A DNA stretch of 17,987 nt, taken from positions 1 through 17,987 of the forward strand of contig JBFHML010000047.1 of assembly GCA_041594335.1 (NCBI GenBank), written 5' to 3'. This DNA comes from JAGPUQ01 sp041594335. Its GTDB lineage: Bacteria > Pseudomonadota > Gammaproteobacteria > Pseudomonadales > Porticoccaceae. The position numbers were made by a program, and so were the translations under genes. How positions within the stretch are numbered: position 1 is the first letter of the stretch; each line of letters opens with the position of its first letter. Positions 1-8,555 of this stretch are shown here, one piece after another. The notes beneath the pieces were generated by a model. That model saw only the letters and a list, made by a program, of their open reading frames with translations, was not told the origin of the DNA and ran no database searches.

Positions 1-257
1 GCCAGTACCGTGCCGCTCGCATTGACCAGATCGCGCACCGAGCCCGGGTGGTCCTGGGCGTAGTAGTAGGACGTAATACCGCTTGAGGTGACGAGCTGTT
101 CCCCGTGGTCGTAGTAGCGGCGAATCGGGGTGTCACTGCTGTTGCGCGCCTGGCAGATGCGCTCGCCGCACCACCGGTAGCAGGTCTCGGTGTAGTTGTA
201 GCTGTCGGGCCGCTCCCGAATCGCGGTGCGCCGGCCTGGGCCTGGGTCGTCGCACCG
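1..257 (-). pseudogene. RHS-repeat core fragment, 5'-truncated, runs off left edge
   Basis: Reading the minus strand leftward from 257 gives an open frame to base 1 with the conserved core of RHS-repeat proteins: YRWCGERICQAR, then RRYYDHGEQ, then YYYAQDHPGSVRDLV, the last matching the family YYxxDHLGSVRDL signature. RHS proteins are large secreted or surface proteins built of YD repeats that encapsulate a C-terminal toxin or effector; this part lies just before the core-to-tip boundary. The frame is preceded directly by an in-frame TAA at 258-260, and there is no ATG, GTG or TTG between that stop and the core motifs. Homology begins almost at the stop (GRRTAIRE resembles the usual DGPGRR segment), and I see no RHS-like peptide in the other frames up to pssA. 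It is therefore probably a detached remnant, though a frameshift or a non-canonical start cannot be excluded. The C-terminal end is outside the window. Confidence 0.8.
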
Positions 258-407
258 TTACTTGGACGTGCGGTCGGGCCGGAAATTAACCGGGAGTCAA
301 CCACGGGAGAGCCCCTACTGACCACCGGCCGGCACGGAAATCTCGCAATCCACAGAGCGCCGTCGCCGCTCCCTCCCCGGCGACCGACGACAGATCTGAA
401 GGGATTT

Positions 408-1208
408 TCAGGAGCGGCAAACGCGCCCCCGGCGGCGGCGCAACCACCACAGCGGGCCAGACAACGCATAGGCCACGGCCAGCACGAGCAGCACGCGGGG
501 CGGGTCGATCACCACCACGGCAGCTCCCACGACTGCAGCCACGATAACGACAAAGGGCACCCGCCCGCGAAAATCGACGCCCTTGAGGCTGTGGTAGCGC
601 AGGTTGGAGACCATCAATAGACCCGCGGCCATGGTCACCGCGGCTGCGATCAGGGCGATATCCCCCGCAGGCTCCAACCGATGTCCGGCCCAGACCATAC
701 CAGCCACCAACCCAGCTGCTGCCGGGCTGGCCAACCCGACAAAAAAGCGTTTATCGGCATCCGCTACCTGGACATTAAAACGAGCCAAGCGGAGCGCTGC
801 ACAGGAGGCATAGATAAAGGCTGCCGCCCAGCCCAGCTTGCCCAACGTCTGCAACATCCAGGCGTAGCACACGACCGCCGGGGCGACCCCGAACGACACC
901 ATGTCGGACAGCGAATCGTACTGCACGCCGAACGCGCTCTGGGTATTGGTCAGACGCGCAACTCTGCCATCGAGGCCATCGAACACCATGGCCACGAAGA
1001 TGGCCACTGCAGCACTGGCAAAACGGTCGTTCATGGCCGACAAAATGGCATAGAAACCGGCGAACATGGCGCCAGTGGTGAGCAGGTTGGGCAGTAGGTA
1101 GATGCCGCGCCGGCGTACGACTTCGCCTTCCTCTGCGTCTTCCGCGGAGAAGGGGGCAAACTGCCGATTGGCATCGGCTTCTTCGGAGGGTAATTCAGAT
1201 TCGTTCAT
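408..1208 (-). CDS. pssA: CDP-diacylglycerol--serine O-phosphatidyltransferase
   Basis: Inner-membrane enzyme that transfers a phosphatidyl group from CDP-diacylglycerol to L-serine, giving phosphatidylserine, the precursor of phosphatidylethanolamine. The 266-residue product carries the complete CDP-alcohol phosphatidyltransferase signature D-x2-D-G-x2-A-R-x8-G-x3-D-x3-D: D77, D80, G81, A84, R85, G94, D98 and D102. Several hydrophobic segments follow (about residues 40-75, 103-135 and 155-250). The N-terminal 30 residues are acidic and the C-terminus is Arg-rich. This is the membrane (type II, Bacillus-like) form, not the peripheral E. coli PssA type. Start: ATG at 1208 has AAGG at a suitable distance; a GTG two codons upstream at 1214 lies inside that spacer and is less likely. 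It is the last gene after ilvC, 102 bases downstream, with a strong hairpin in the gap. Confidence 0.95.
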   Translation of the reverse strand: MNESELPSEEADANRQFAPFSAEDAEEGEVVRRRGIYLLPNLLTTGAMFAGFYAILSAMNDRFASAAVAIFVAMVFDGLDGRVARLTNTQSAFGVQYDSLSDMVSFGVAPAVVCYAWMLQTLGKLGWAAAFIYASCAALRLARFNVQVADADKRFFVGLASPAAAGLVAGMVWAGHRLEPAGDIALIAAAVTMAAGLLMVSNLRYHSLKGVDFRGRVPFVVIVAAVVGAAVVVIDPPRVLLVLAVAYALSGPLWWLRRRRGRVCRS

Positions 1209-1263
1209 GGCCACCTTGTCGACCGCCGCGCCGATGCGACGGATAGGCCAGCAGGATAGGCCC

Positions 1264-1298
1264 GGTCCCGGTGTCCGGCAACCTCCGGCACCGGGATC
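1264..1298. terminator. Strong hairpin between ilvC and pssA
   Basis: Arms TCCCGGTG (1266-1273) plus CCGG (1275-1278) pair with CCGG (1285-1288) plus CACCGGGA (1289-1296), with a single bulged T at 1274 and a six-base loop (1279-1284); one further pair (1264/1298) is possible across a G-T wobble. It sits 13 bases beyond the ilvC stop and about 55 bases before the pssA start. No T-run follows on either strand, so it is not a classical intrinsic terminator. It may be a partial attenuator or a 3'-end stabiliser of the ilvBNC message that lowers pssA expression. Confidence 0.4.
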
Positions 1299-1310
1299 CG
1301 CGCAGTACGC

Positions 1311-2330
1311 TCAGTTTTTCGATTTGTCGATGAGCTTGTTCTTGCCGATCCAGGGCATCATGCCACGCAGCCGCGCCCCAACTTCTTCGATCGGATGCTC
1401 TTCGGCGCGGCGACGACGCGCCTTGAGTACGGGGTTCCCGGCCTGATTGTCGAGCACAAACTCGCGGGCGAACTTGCCCGTCTGAATGTCGTCGAGGATA
1501 CGCTTCATCTCCACCTTGGTCTGCTCGGTAATCACCCGCGGACCGCTTACATAGTCGCCATATTCGGCGGTATTGGAGATGGAGTAGCGCATGTCAGCGA
1601 TGCCGCCTTGATACATGAGATCCACGATCAACTTGAGCTCGTGGAGACACTCGAAATACGCCATTTCCGGCGCGTATCCAGCCTCCACCAGCGTCTCAAA
1701 ACCCGCCTGCACCAGTGCGGAAGCACCGCCACAGAGTACCGCCTGCTCGCCGAACAGATCCGTTTCGGTCTCTTCCCGAAAGCTTGTCTCGATAATGCCG
1801 GAGCGGCCGGCACCGTTCGCCGAGGCATAAGACAACGCAATATTGCGAGCCTGGCCGCTGGCATCCCGATAAATCGCAATCAATGATGGAACGCCACCGC
1901 CTTCCTGATAGGTGCTGCGCACCGTGTGGCCTGGCCCCTTGGGCGCGATCATGATGACGTCGAGATCAGCACGCGGCTCGATCAACTGGAAATGGATGTT
2001 GAAACCGTGGGCAAAAGCCAGCGCTGCGCCTTCCTTGAGGTTAGGCTCGATATCGTTCTCATAGATCGCCTTCTGATGCTCATCCGGCGCCAATACCATC
2101 ACCACATCAGCGCCCGTGACGGCTTCGGCCACTTCGGCGACCTTCAGACCCGCTTCCTCCGCCTTACTCCAGGAGGCCGACCCCTTGCGCAGCGCGACCA
2201 CTACCTCGGCGACCCCGGAGTCGCGCAGATTGAGCGCATGTGCGTGGCCCTGGGAGCCATAACCAACCACCGCGACCTTCTTGCCGCGAATGATGGAAAT
2301 ATCACAGTCTTTGTCGTAATACACTTGCAT
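1311..2330 (-). CDS. ilvC: Ketol-acid reductoisomerase (NADP+), class I
   Basis: Second common enzyme of branched-chain amino-acid synthesis: isomerises and reduces 2-acetolactate (or 2-aceto-2-hydroxybutyrate) with NADPH and Mg2+ in the cytoplasm. At 339 residues it is the short class I form. The Rossmann loop GYGSQG is at 23-28; R48, S51 and S53 in the following loop are the pattern expected for NADPH preference. H108, K131, D191, E195, E227, E231 and S252 fit the catalytic and two-metal residues of the family. ATG at 2330 has GGTGA seven bases upstream. It lies 58 bases after ilvN and the gap holds a small hairpin (2363-2381), consistent with co-transcription with ilvBN. Confidence 0.98.
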   Translation of the reverse strand: MQVYYDKDCDISIIRGKKVAVVGYGSQGHAHALNLRDSGVAEVVVALRKGSASWSKAEEAGLKVAEVAEAVTGADVVMVLAPDEHQKAIYENDIEPNLKEGAALAFAHGFNIHFQLIEPRADLDVIMIAPKGPGHTVRSTYQEGGGVPSLIAIYRDASGQARNIALSYASANGAGRSGIIETSFREETETDLFGEQAVLCGGASALVQAGFETLVEAGYAPEMAYFECLHELKLIVDLMYQGGIADMRYSISNTAEYGDYVSGPRVITEQTKVEMKRILDDIQTGKFAREFVLDNQAGNPVLKARRRRAEEHPIEEVGARLRGMMPWIGKNKLIDKSKN

Positions 2331-2362
2331 GATCGTTCACCAGATCCTGGGTTGAGGTTATG

Positions 2363-2381
2363 GGTCGCCGGTTCAGCGACC
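2363..2381. other. Small hairpin between ilvN and ilvC
   Basis: GGTCGC (2363-2368) and GCGACC (2376-2381) form a six-pair stem with a seven-base loop, just after the ilvN stop. On the minus strand no T-run follows, so transcription into ilvC probably continues; it could mark an RNA processing or stability site. Weak evidence: a stem of this size is common by chance in GC-rich DNA. Confidence 0.25.
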
Positions 2382-2388
2382 GCCGTTT

Positions 2389-2880
2389 TCAGATACGCAG
2401 CGCGCGCTCGCCGCGCATGATACCGGATACACCAGAGCGTACGACTTCGAGCACCGCCGCTTCGCCGATGGCCTCCAGAAAAGCATCCAGCTTGCCGCTG
2501 GCGCCACCAACCTGAATGACATAGGTTGCCGGCCCCACATCGATGATCTGGCCGCGAAAAATTTCCACGCAGCGTTTCACCTCCGTACGCTGATCACCAA
2601 CGGCTCTCACCTTGACGAGCATCAACTCCCGTTCAATGTGGGCGCCCTCGGTGATGTCCTGGACTTTCACCACGTCGATGAGCTTATGGAGCTGCTTGGT
2701 GATCTGCTCGATCGTGCGATCGTCACCCTGGGTCGTCAGGGTCAGACGCGACAGCGACCGATCTTCAGTCGGGGCCACTGTGAGCGTATCGATGTTGTAA
2801 CCGCGCTGAGAAAAGAGCCCCACGACCCGCGACAAAGCGCCTGGTTCATTTTCCAACAGCACTGAAATGATGCGTCTCAT
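2389..2880 (-). CDS. ilvN: Acetolactate synthase, small regulatory subunit
   Basis: Regulatory subunit of acetohydroxyacid synthase; it raises activity of the large subunit and confers valine feedback inhibition. The 163-residue length equals that of E. coli IlvH, and the sequence is close to it throughout: an ACT domain at about 3-75 (start MRRIISVLLENEPGALSRV) and a C-terminal domain containing FRGQIIDV and SGKLDAF. G14 and N29, the positions whose mutation abolishes valine sensitivity in IlvH, are both kept, so feedback inhibition is inferred to be intact. ATG at 2880 shares one base with the ilvB TGA stop (TGATG), which indicates translational coupling; a GTG in frame at 2907 would lie inside ilvB and add residues absent from homologues. 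By similarity it could equally be named ilvH. Confidence 0.97.
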   Translation of the reverse strand: MRRIISVLLENEPGALSRVVGLFSQRGYNIDTLTVAPTEDRSLSRLTLTTQGDDRTIEQITKQLHKLIDVVKVQDITEGAHIERELMLVKVRAVGDQRTEVKRCVEIFRGQIIDVGPATYVIQVGGASGKLDAFLEAIGEAAVLEVVRSGVSGIMRGERALRI

Positions 2881-4616
2881 CAGGTGCGCTCCGTCTTGCT
2901 CAACCACATGTCCCGCATGGACCCCGGCGCCACATGCATCGGATAGACATGCTCATGCGGGTCCACCTGAATATCCACGAACACCACCCGGTTCTTGTGG
3001 CTGAAGCACTCGGCCAGCTTCTCCTCGAGCTCCCCGATGTGTTCGACACGTAGTCCGATATGTCCGTAGGCCTCCGCCAGCTTGACGAAATCGGGCAGGG
3101 AATCTTCATAGAGAATCTGCGAATACCGGCCACCGTATTGCATGTCCTGCCACTGCTTCACCATCCCCAGCGCCTGATTGTTGAGGTTGATGATCTTCAC
3201 CGGCAGCTGATGCTGCGTACAGGCAGAAAGCTCCTGAATACACATCTGGATACTGCCCTCTCCAGTCACACAGGCGACATCGGTTCCCGGGAAAGCCATC
3301 TGCGCCCCCATGGCGGCCGGCAACCCATAACCCATGGTGCCCAGCCCACCAGAATTGAGCCACTGGCGCGGTCGATCGAACAGGTAATACTGCGCAGCAA
3401 ACATCTGATGCTGACCAACATCTGAAGTGACGATGGCCCGGCCTTCGGTCACCTTGTACAGTGCCTTGATCGCATCTTGTGGCTTGATGAGGGTATCCGT
3501 ACTCGGCTCATAGCGCGACGCTGTATACAGCCCGTGACGTTTGCGCCACTCATCGATCTGCGCCCACCACTCAGCCAGGGCATTGGCATCCGGCCCCTCA
3601 GCACTACGCTCGATCTGGACGAACAGCTCCTCCAGCACCGCGCCGCAATCCCCGACGATGGGAATGTCCACCGCCACGTTCTTCGAAATCGACGACGGGT
3701 CGATATCGATATGGATGATCTGCGCGCCCGGGCAAAAGCGGTCCGGGCTATTGGTGACGCGATCATCGAAGCGGACCCCCACTGCCAGAATGACATCGGC
3801 ATGATGCATGGCGGTATTGGCCTCAAAGGTACCGTGCATGCCCAGCATGCCCAGAAACTGCCGGTCGCTGCCCGGATAACCCCCAAGCCCCATTAAGGTA
3901 TTGGTCACTGGAAAATCGAGGCGCTGAGCGAGCCGTGAGAGCTCCGCTGCCGCGCCCCCGAGAATCACCCCGCCCCCGCTGTAAATCACGGGACGGCGCG
4001 CCGCCAACAAGGCCTTGGCCGCACGCTTGATCTGACCGGAATGGCCGCGCCCAGTCGGCTGATAGGAACGGATGCGGACTTTTTCCGGGTACCGGTAAGG
4101 CACCTTGTGATTCGGGTCGGTCACGTCCTTGGGGATGTCTACTACGACGGGCCCCGGCCGGCCACTGACGGCAATGTGAAATGCCTTGGCGATCGTCTCA
4201 GGAATATCCTCGGCCCGCCGCACCATAAAGCTATGCTTCACGATCGGCCGGGAGATGCCGATCATGTCGGTTTCCTGAAAGGCATCGCCTCCAATTTTCT
4301 CTTGCGGAACCTGACCGGAAATCACCACCATTGGAACCGAATCCATATACGCAGTGGCAATACCCGTGATTGCGTTCGTCGCCCCCGGGCCCGAGGTTAC
4401 CAGTACCGCCCCGACTTCTCCCGTCGCCCGCGCATAGCCATCGGCGGCGTGGGTTGCCCCCTGCTCATGGCGCATCAAAATGTGCCGGACATCGTCCTGC
4501 CGAAACAGGGCATCGTAAATATGCAGCGCCGCGCCACCCGGATAGCCCCAGAGGTATTTAACACCGGCGTCACACAATGCGCGGATGGTGGCTTCGCCAC
4601 CGGAAAGCAGTTCCAC
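2880..4616 (-). CDS. ilvB: Acetolactate synthase, large catalytic subunit
   Basis: Thiamine-diphosphate- and FAD-dependent enzyme that condenses two pyruvates to 2-acetolactate, or pyruvate with 2-oxobutyrate, committing carbon to valine, leucine and isoleucine. The 578 residues contain the N-terminal TPP Pyr domain with the catalytic Glu at E51 (RHEQGATHAADGYARA), a central FAD-type domain with GGGV near 214-217, and the PP domain with the ThDP/Mg motif GEGS (452-455) ending in NLNN (477-480). The usual GDG is GEG here, a variant I recall from other gammaproteobacterial IlvI-type enzymes. Start: GTG at 4616 with GAGG nine bases upstream; no ATG fits the conserved N-terminus better. First gene of the operon, behind a long leader. 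Closer to the IlvI/IlvH isoenzyme by sequence feel, so ilvI is an equally valid name. Confidence 0.97.
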   Translation of the reverse strand: MELLSGGEATIRALCDAGVKYLWGYPGGAALHIYDALFRQDDVRHILMRHEQGATHAADGYARATGEVGAVLVTSGPGATNAITGIATAYMDSVPMVVISGQVPQEKIGGDAFQETDMIGISRPIVKHSFMVRRAEDIPETIAKAFHIAVSGRPGPVVVDIPKDVTDPNHKVPYRYPEKVRIRSYQPTGRGHSGQIKRAAKALLAARRPVIYSGGGVILGGAAAELSRLAQRLDFPVTNTLMGLGGYPGSDRQFLGMLGMHGTFEANTAMHHADVILAVGVRFDDRVTNSPDRFCPGAQIIHIDIDPSSISKNVAVDIPIVGDCGAVLEELFVQIERSAEGPDANALAEWWAQIDEWRKRHGLYTASRYEPSTDTLIKPQDAIKALYKVTEGRAIVTSDVGQHQMFAAQYYLFDRPRQWLNSGGLGTMGYGLPAAMGAQMAFPGTDVACVTGEGSIQMCIQELSACTQHQLPVKIINLNNQALGMVKQWQDMQYGGRYSQILYEDSLPDFVKLAEAYGHIGLRVEHIGELEEKLAECFSHKNRVVFVDIQVDPHEHVYPMHVAPGSMRDMWLSKTERT

Positions 4617-4868
4617 GAGAATGGCCCTCGATTGTCACAACCCTAGCAGCGAACCCCGAGGCTCGCCTCCTTATCCACAGGACGGGCGACGACAGACGAG
4701 AGCGAGGACATCAATCCGGTGCGAAGTCCGGATAAGGAAACCACGAGGGGCCGGGGCAACCGGTCGACTCGCTGCCGGGCGAGCGGGGTCTCGCTACCCG
4801 GAGATGTCCAGCGCGCGCTGTTTACGCCCACTGGGGAGTGCCCGAATGCGATACGCTACCCGGACAGG
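4617..4868 (-). promoter_or_regulatory. Long structured 5' leader of the ilvB operon
   Basis: From the predicted transcription start near 4868 to the ilvB GTG is about 250 nt, with no convincing gene on this strand. Read in the minus direction it holds a 12-base palindrome (4820-4809), then GGACAT (4808-4803), which can pair with ATGTCC (4711-4706) to close a domain of about 100 nt. Inside are GCGAG/CTCGC and an ATCCGG/CCGGAT hairpin (4733-4728 with 4719-4714). In competition with that hairpin, TCCTTATCC (4738-4730) is perfectly complementary to GGATAAGGA (4676-4668), which overlaps the Shine-Dalgarno-like AAGGAGG. Two mutually exclusive folds of this kind are what attenuators and riboswitches show, but there is no terminator U-run and no run of Leu/Ile/Val codons. 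Control of ilvB by this leader is inference. Confidence 0.45.
4671..4679 (+). promoter_or_regulatory. Perfect DnaA-box 9-mer in the ilvB leader
   Basis: TTATCCACA on the plus strand is the consensus high-affinity DnaA box. A second site with one mismatch, TTTCCCACA, is at 4961-4969. There is no AT-rich unwinding region or box cluster, so this is not an origin. It could be a DnaA regulatory or titration site, or a coincidence: the same bases are part of the leader inverted repeat. Confidence 0.35.
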
Positions 4869-4874
4869 CCGGCG

Positions 4875-4903
4875 ACCATAGCGCCACTGCCATCCCGAGT
4901 CAA
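4875..4903 (-). promoter_or_regulatory. Sigma-70-type promoter of the ilvBNC operon
   Basis: On the minus strand TTGACT (4903-4898, five of six to consensus) is followed after exactly 17 bases by TATGGT (4880-4875, four of six). It is the best promoter-like match seen in the divergent region and would start transcription near 4868, leaving a leader of about 250 nt before ilvB. Confidence 0.6.
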
Positions 4904-4978
4904 GCCGATGCTGCCGAATGCCGCGCGGCCAGTACGCATAATTGCCCGGCGCCGCACACTTTTCCCACAGCAGCCGGC

Positions 4979-4984
4979 TATACT
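4979..4984 (+). promoter_or_regulatory. Possible -10 element for the DUF4124 gene
   Basis: TATACT (five of six to TATAAT) lies 38 bases before the ATG at 5023. The -35 position at 17-base spacing (4956-4961, ACACTT) is a poor match, so either an activator helps or the site is fortuitous. Confidence 0.35.
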
Positions 4985-5022
4985 GGGGCACTGCCTCTAG
5001 CCTCCTTGAGGGATCTCTACTT

Positions 5023-5508
5023 ATGGCACGACAGCTCACAACACGCTCATCTCTCGCGCTGTGCACTGGGCTACTGCTGGCATTCGGTAGCCCAGCGCTC
5101 GTCGCAGAGGCGGTCTACAAATGGACGGATTCCGAGGGAGTGACCCATTTCTCCGCACTACCTCCCGAAGGGCGGCCGGCCGAACAGGTCTCCGTGGAGG
5201 CGCCGCCACCGAGCACCCCGCGAGACCCTGAAGCCGCGGATGGCGCAGTGGCGGAGGATGACCGCCCCAAAGATCCGACAGAAGGCCTGGGCGAACTGAC
5301 CCCCGAAGAGATCGCTCAGCAGGAAGCCCAGCGGAAGCAAAACTGCGAAACGGCCCGGAAGAATCTGGAAACCCTCAAAACCCGCGTCCATGTCCGAATC
5401 CGCGATGAGGAAACCGGCCAGGACCGTTACCTCACCCCGGAAGAACATCAGCAATGGCAAAAAGATTCCGCCATGCGCATCGACGAATATTGCAAGCCGC
5501 CGGCCTGA
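5023..5508 (+). CDS. Secreted DUF4124 domain protein
   Basis: A 161-residue protein of unknown function. Residues 1-30 form a Sec signal peptide (Arg-containing n-region, hydrophobic LALCTGLLLAFG, cleavage after AEA at 30). The mature protein begins VYKWTDSEGVTHFS, the hallmark of DUF4124, a short beta-rich domain at the N-terminus of many proteobacterial periplasmic proteins. A Pro/acidic linker (about 55-95) leads to a charged, probably helical tail with two cysteines (C108 and C157) that could form a disulfide after export. Start: ATG at 5023 follows GAGGG at good spacing and begins the signal peptide; an upstream in-frame ATG at 4942 would add 27 residues that spoil it. It is transcribed divergently from ilvB and convergently with clpB; no functional link is evident. 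Confidence 0.85.
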   Translation: MARQLTTRSSLALCTGLLLAFGSPALVAEAVYKWTDSEGVTHFSALPPEGRPAEQVSVEAPPPSTPRDPEAADGAVAEDDRPKDPTEGLGELTPEEIAQQEAQRKQNCETARKNLETLKTRVHVRIRDEETGQDRYLTPEEHQQWQKDSAMRIDEYCKPPA

Positions 5509-5536
5509 GGCGCCCCGCTTAACTCACGGGCACAAA

Positions 5537-8107
<2,571 letters not shown>

Positions 8108-8142
8108 GGGTTGTCCTCGAGATTCATCCAACACTGAAATCT

Positions 8143-8170
8143 ATCTGGGGCACCCACAGATCAATTTCAA
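8143..8170 (-). promoter_or_regulatory. Sigma-32 heat-shock promoter of clpB
   Basis: On the minus strand TTGAAA (8170-8165) is followed after 14 bases by CCCCAGAT (8150-8143). This fits the RpoH consensus CTTGAAA-N11-16-CCCCATnT with a single change in the core of the -10 element. Predicted transcription start is near 8136, giving a leader of about 30 nt before the clpB ATG. Sigma-32 control of clpB is established in E. coli. Confidence 0.8.
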
Positions 8171-8284
8171 TACCGAACCCAGGCCGGACTGCGCTGGATC
8201 ATGCTGCGGGCTAGCCGGCCCCGCGCGGGTACCGCACAATGCGAGCCTCGGCAAATCCGGTCTATTGCAGAGGGCCCAGTGACC

Positions 8285-8458
8285 ATGGCAGACATCCTCG
8301 AGTTCAGACCGCGCAAGCCTCGCCGGCTGGGTCTGTGCCAGTATGACCACCACGCGTGGCAAGCCAGCAAGGACCGACGCTTCGACGTCAAGCAGGGTAG
8401 GCTCGTGACCCATTTCCGCTGCACCCGCTGCGGCGCGACCCGCGTTCAAGGGACCTGA
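8285..8458 (+). CDS. Small zinc-ribbon-like protein, function unknown
   Basis: A 57-residue basic protein starting MADILEFRPRKPRRLG. C18, H22 and H23 in LCQYDHHAW and the pair C46-x2-C49 in FRCTRCGATR could bind one zinc, giving a ribbon-like fold; I recognise the general look but not a named family. AGAGGG lies ten bases before ATG 8285; a GTG two codons upstream is too close to that site. Composition and codon use resemble the neighbours. It is divergent from clpB, whose sigma-32 promoter faces the other way, and no clear promoter of its own is visible. The Arg/Lys-rich N-terminus suggests nucleic-acid contact, which is inference. That it is a real gene is supported by the motif-like cysteines and the fitting ribosome site. 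Confidence 0.65.
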   Translation: MADILEFRPRKPRRLGLCQYDHHAWQASKDRRFDVKQGRLVTHFRCTRCGATRVQGT

Positions 8459-8530
8459 TGCGCTCACCGCCAATGGGTCCGCCACGGACAATGGGTCTCG
8501 ACATCGGGCGCGTGCGATCCGGTAGTGACA

Positions 8531-8550
8531 GGGGCCATTAACGCGGCCCC
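8531..8550. terminator. Hairpin between convergent genes
   Basis: GGGGCC (8531-8536) and GGCCCC (8545-8550) form a six-pair GC stem with an eight-base loop between the ends of the zinc-ribbon gene (plus) and the thermonuclease gene (minus). There is no T-run on either side, so it is at best a weak bidirectional terminator. Confidence 0.35.
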
Positions 8551-8555
8551 ACACC

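Noticed and set aside
261..407. Search for the missing upstream half of the RHS gene in other frames
   Set aside because: No YD-repeat-like peptide is seen in any minus frame up to the pssA stop, so a simple frameshift is unlikely.
105..620. Open frame of 171 codons on the plus strand at the left edge
   Set aside because: It runs opposite the RHS core and the pssA 3' end, is low-complexity Pro/Ala/His, and has no family resemblance.
4643..4711. 22-codon reading frame (minus) in the ilvB leader as an attenuator peptide (MSSLSSVVARPVDKEASLGVRC length)
   Set aside because: It has scattered Leu and Val but no run of Leu/Ile/Val codons, no good ribosome site, and no terminator U-run after it.
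4706..4808. Cobalamin-riboswitch-like piece on the plus strand (CCGGTGCGAAGTCCGG)
   Set aside because: Only the P5-like loop resembles it; no correctly placed CCGCCACTG box (the only GCCACTG is about 150 bases away) and the downstream gene is a DUF4124 protein, not a B12 gene.
4617..5022. Replication origin suggested by DnaA-like boxes
   Set aside because: Only one perfect and one imperfect box, GC-rich throughout, no AT-rich unwinding element, and no dnaA, dnaN, gidA or parAB nearby.
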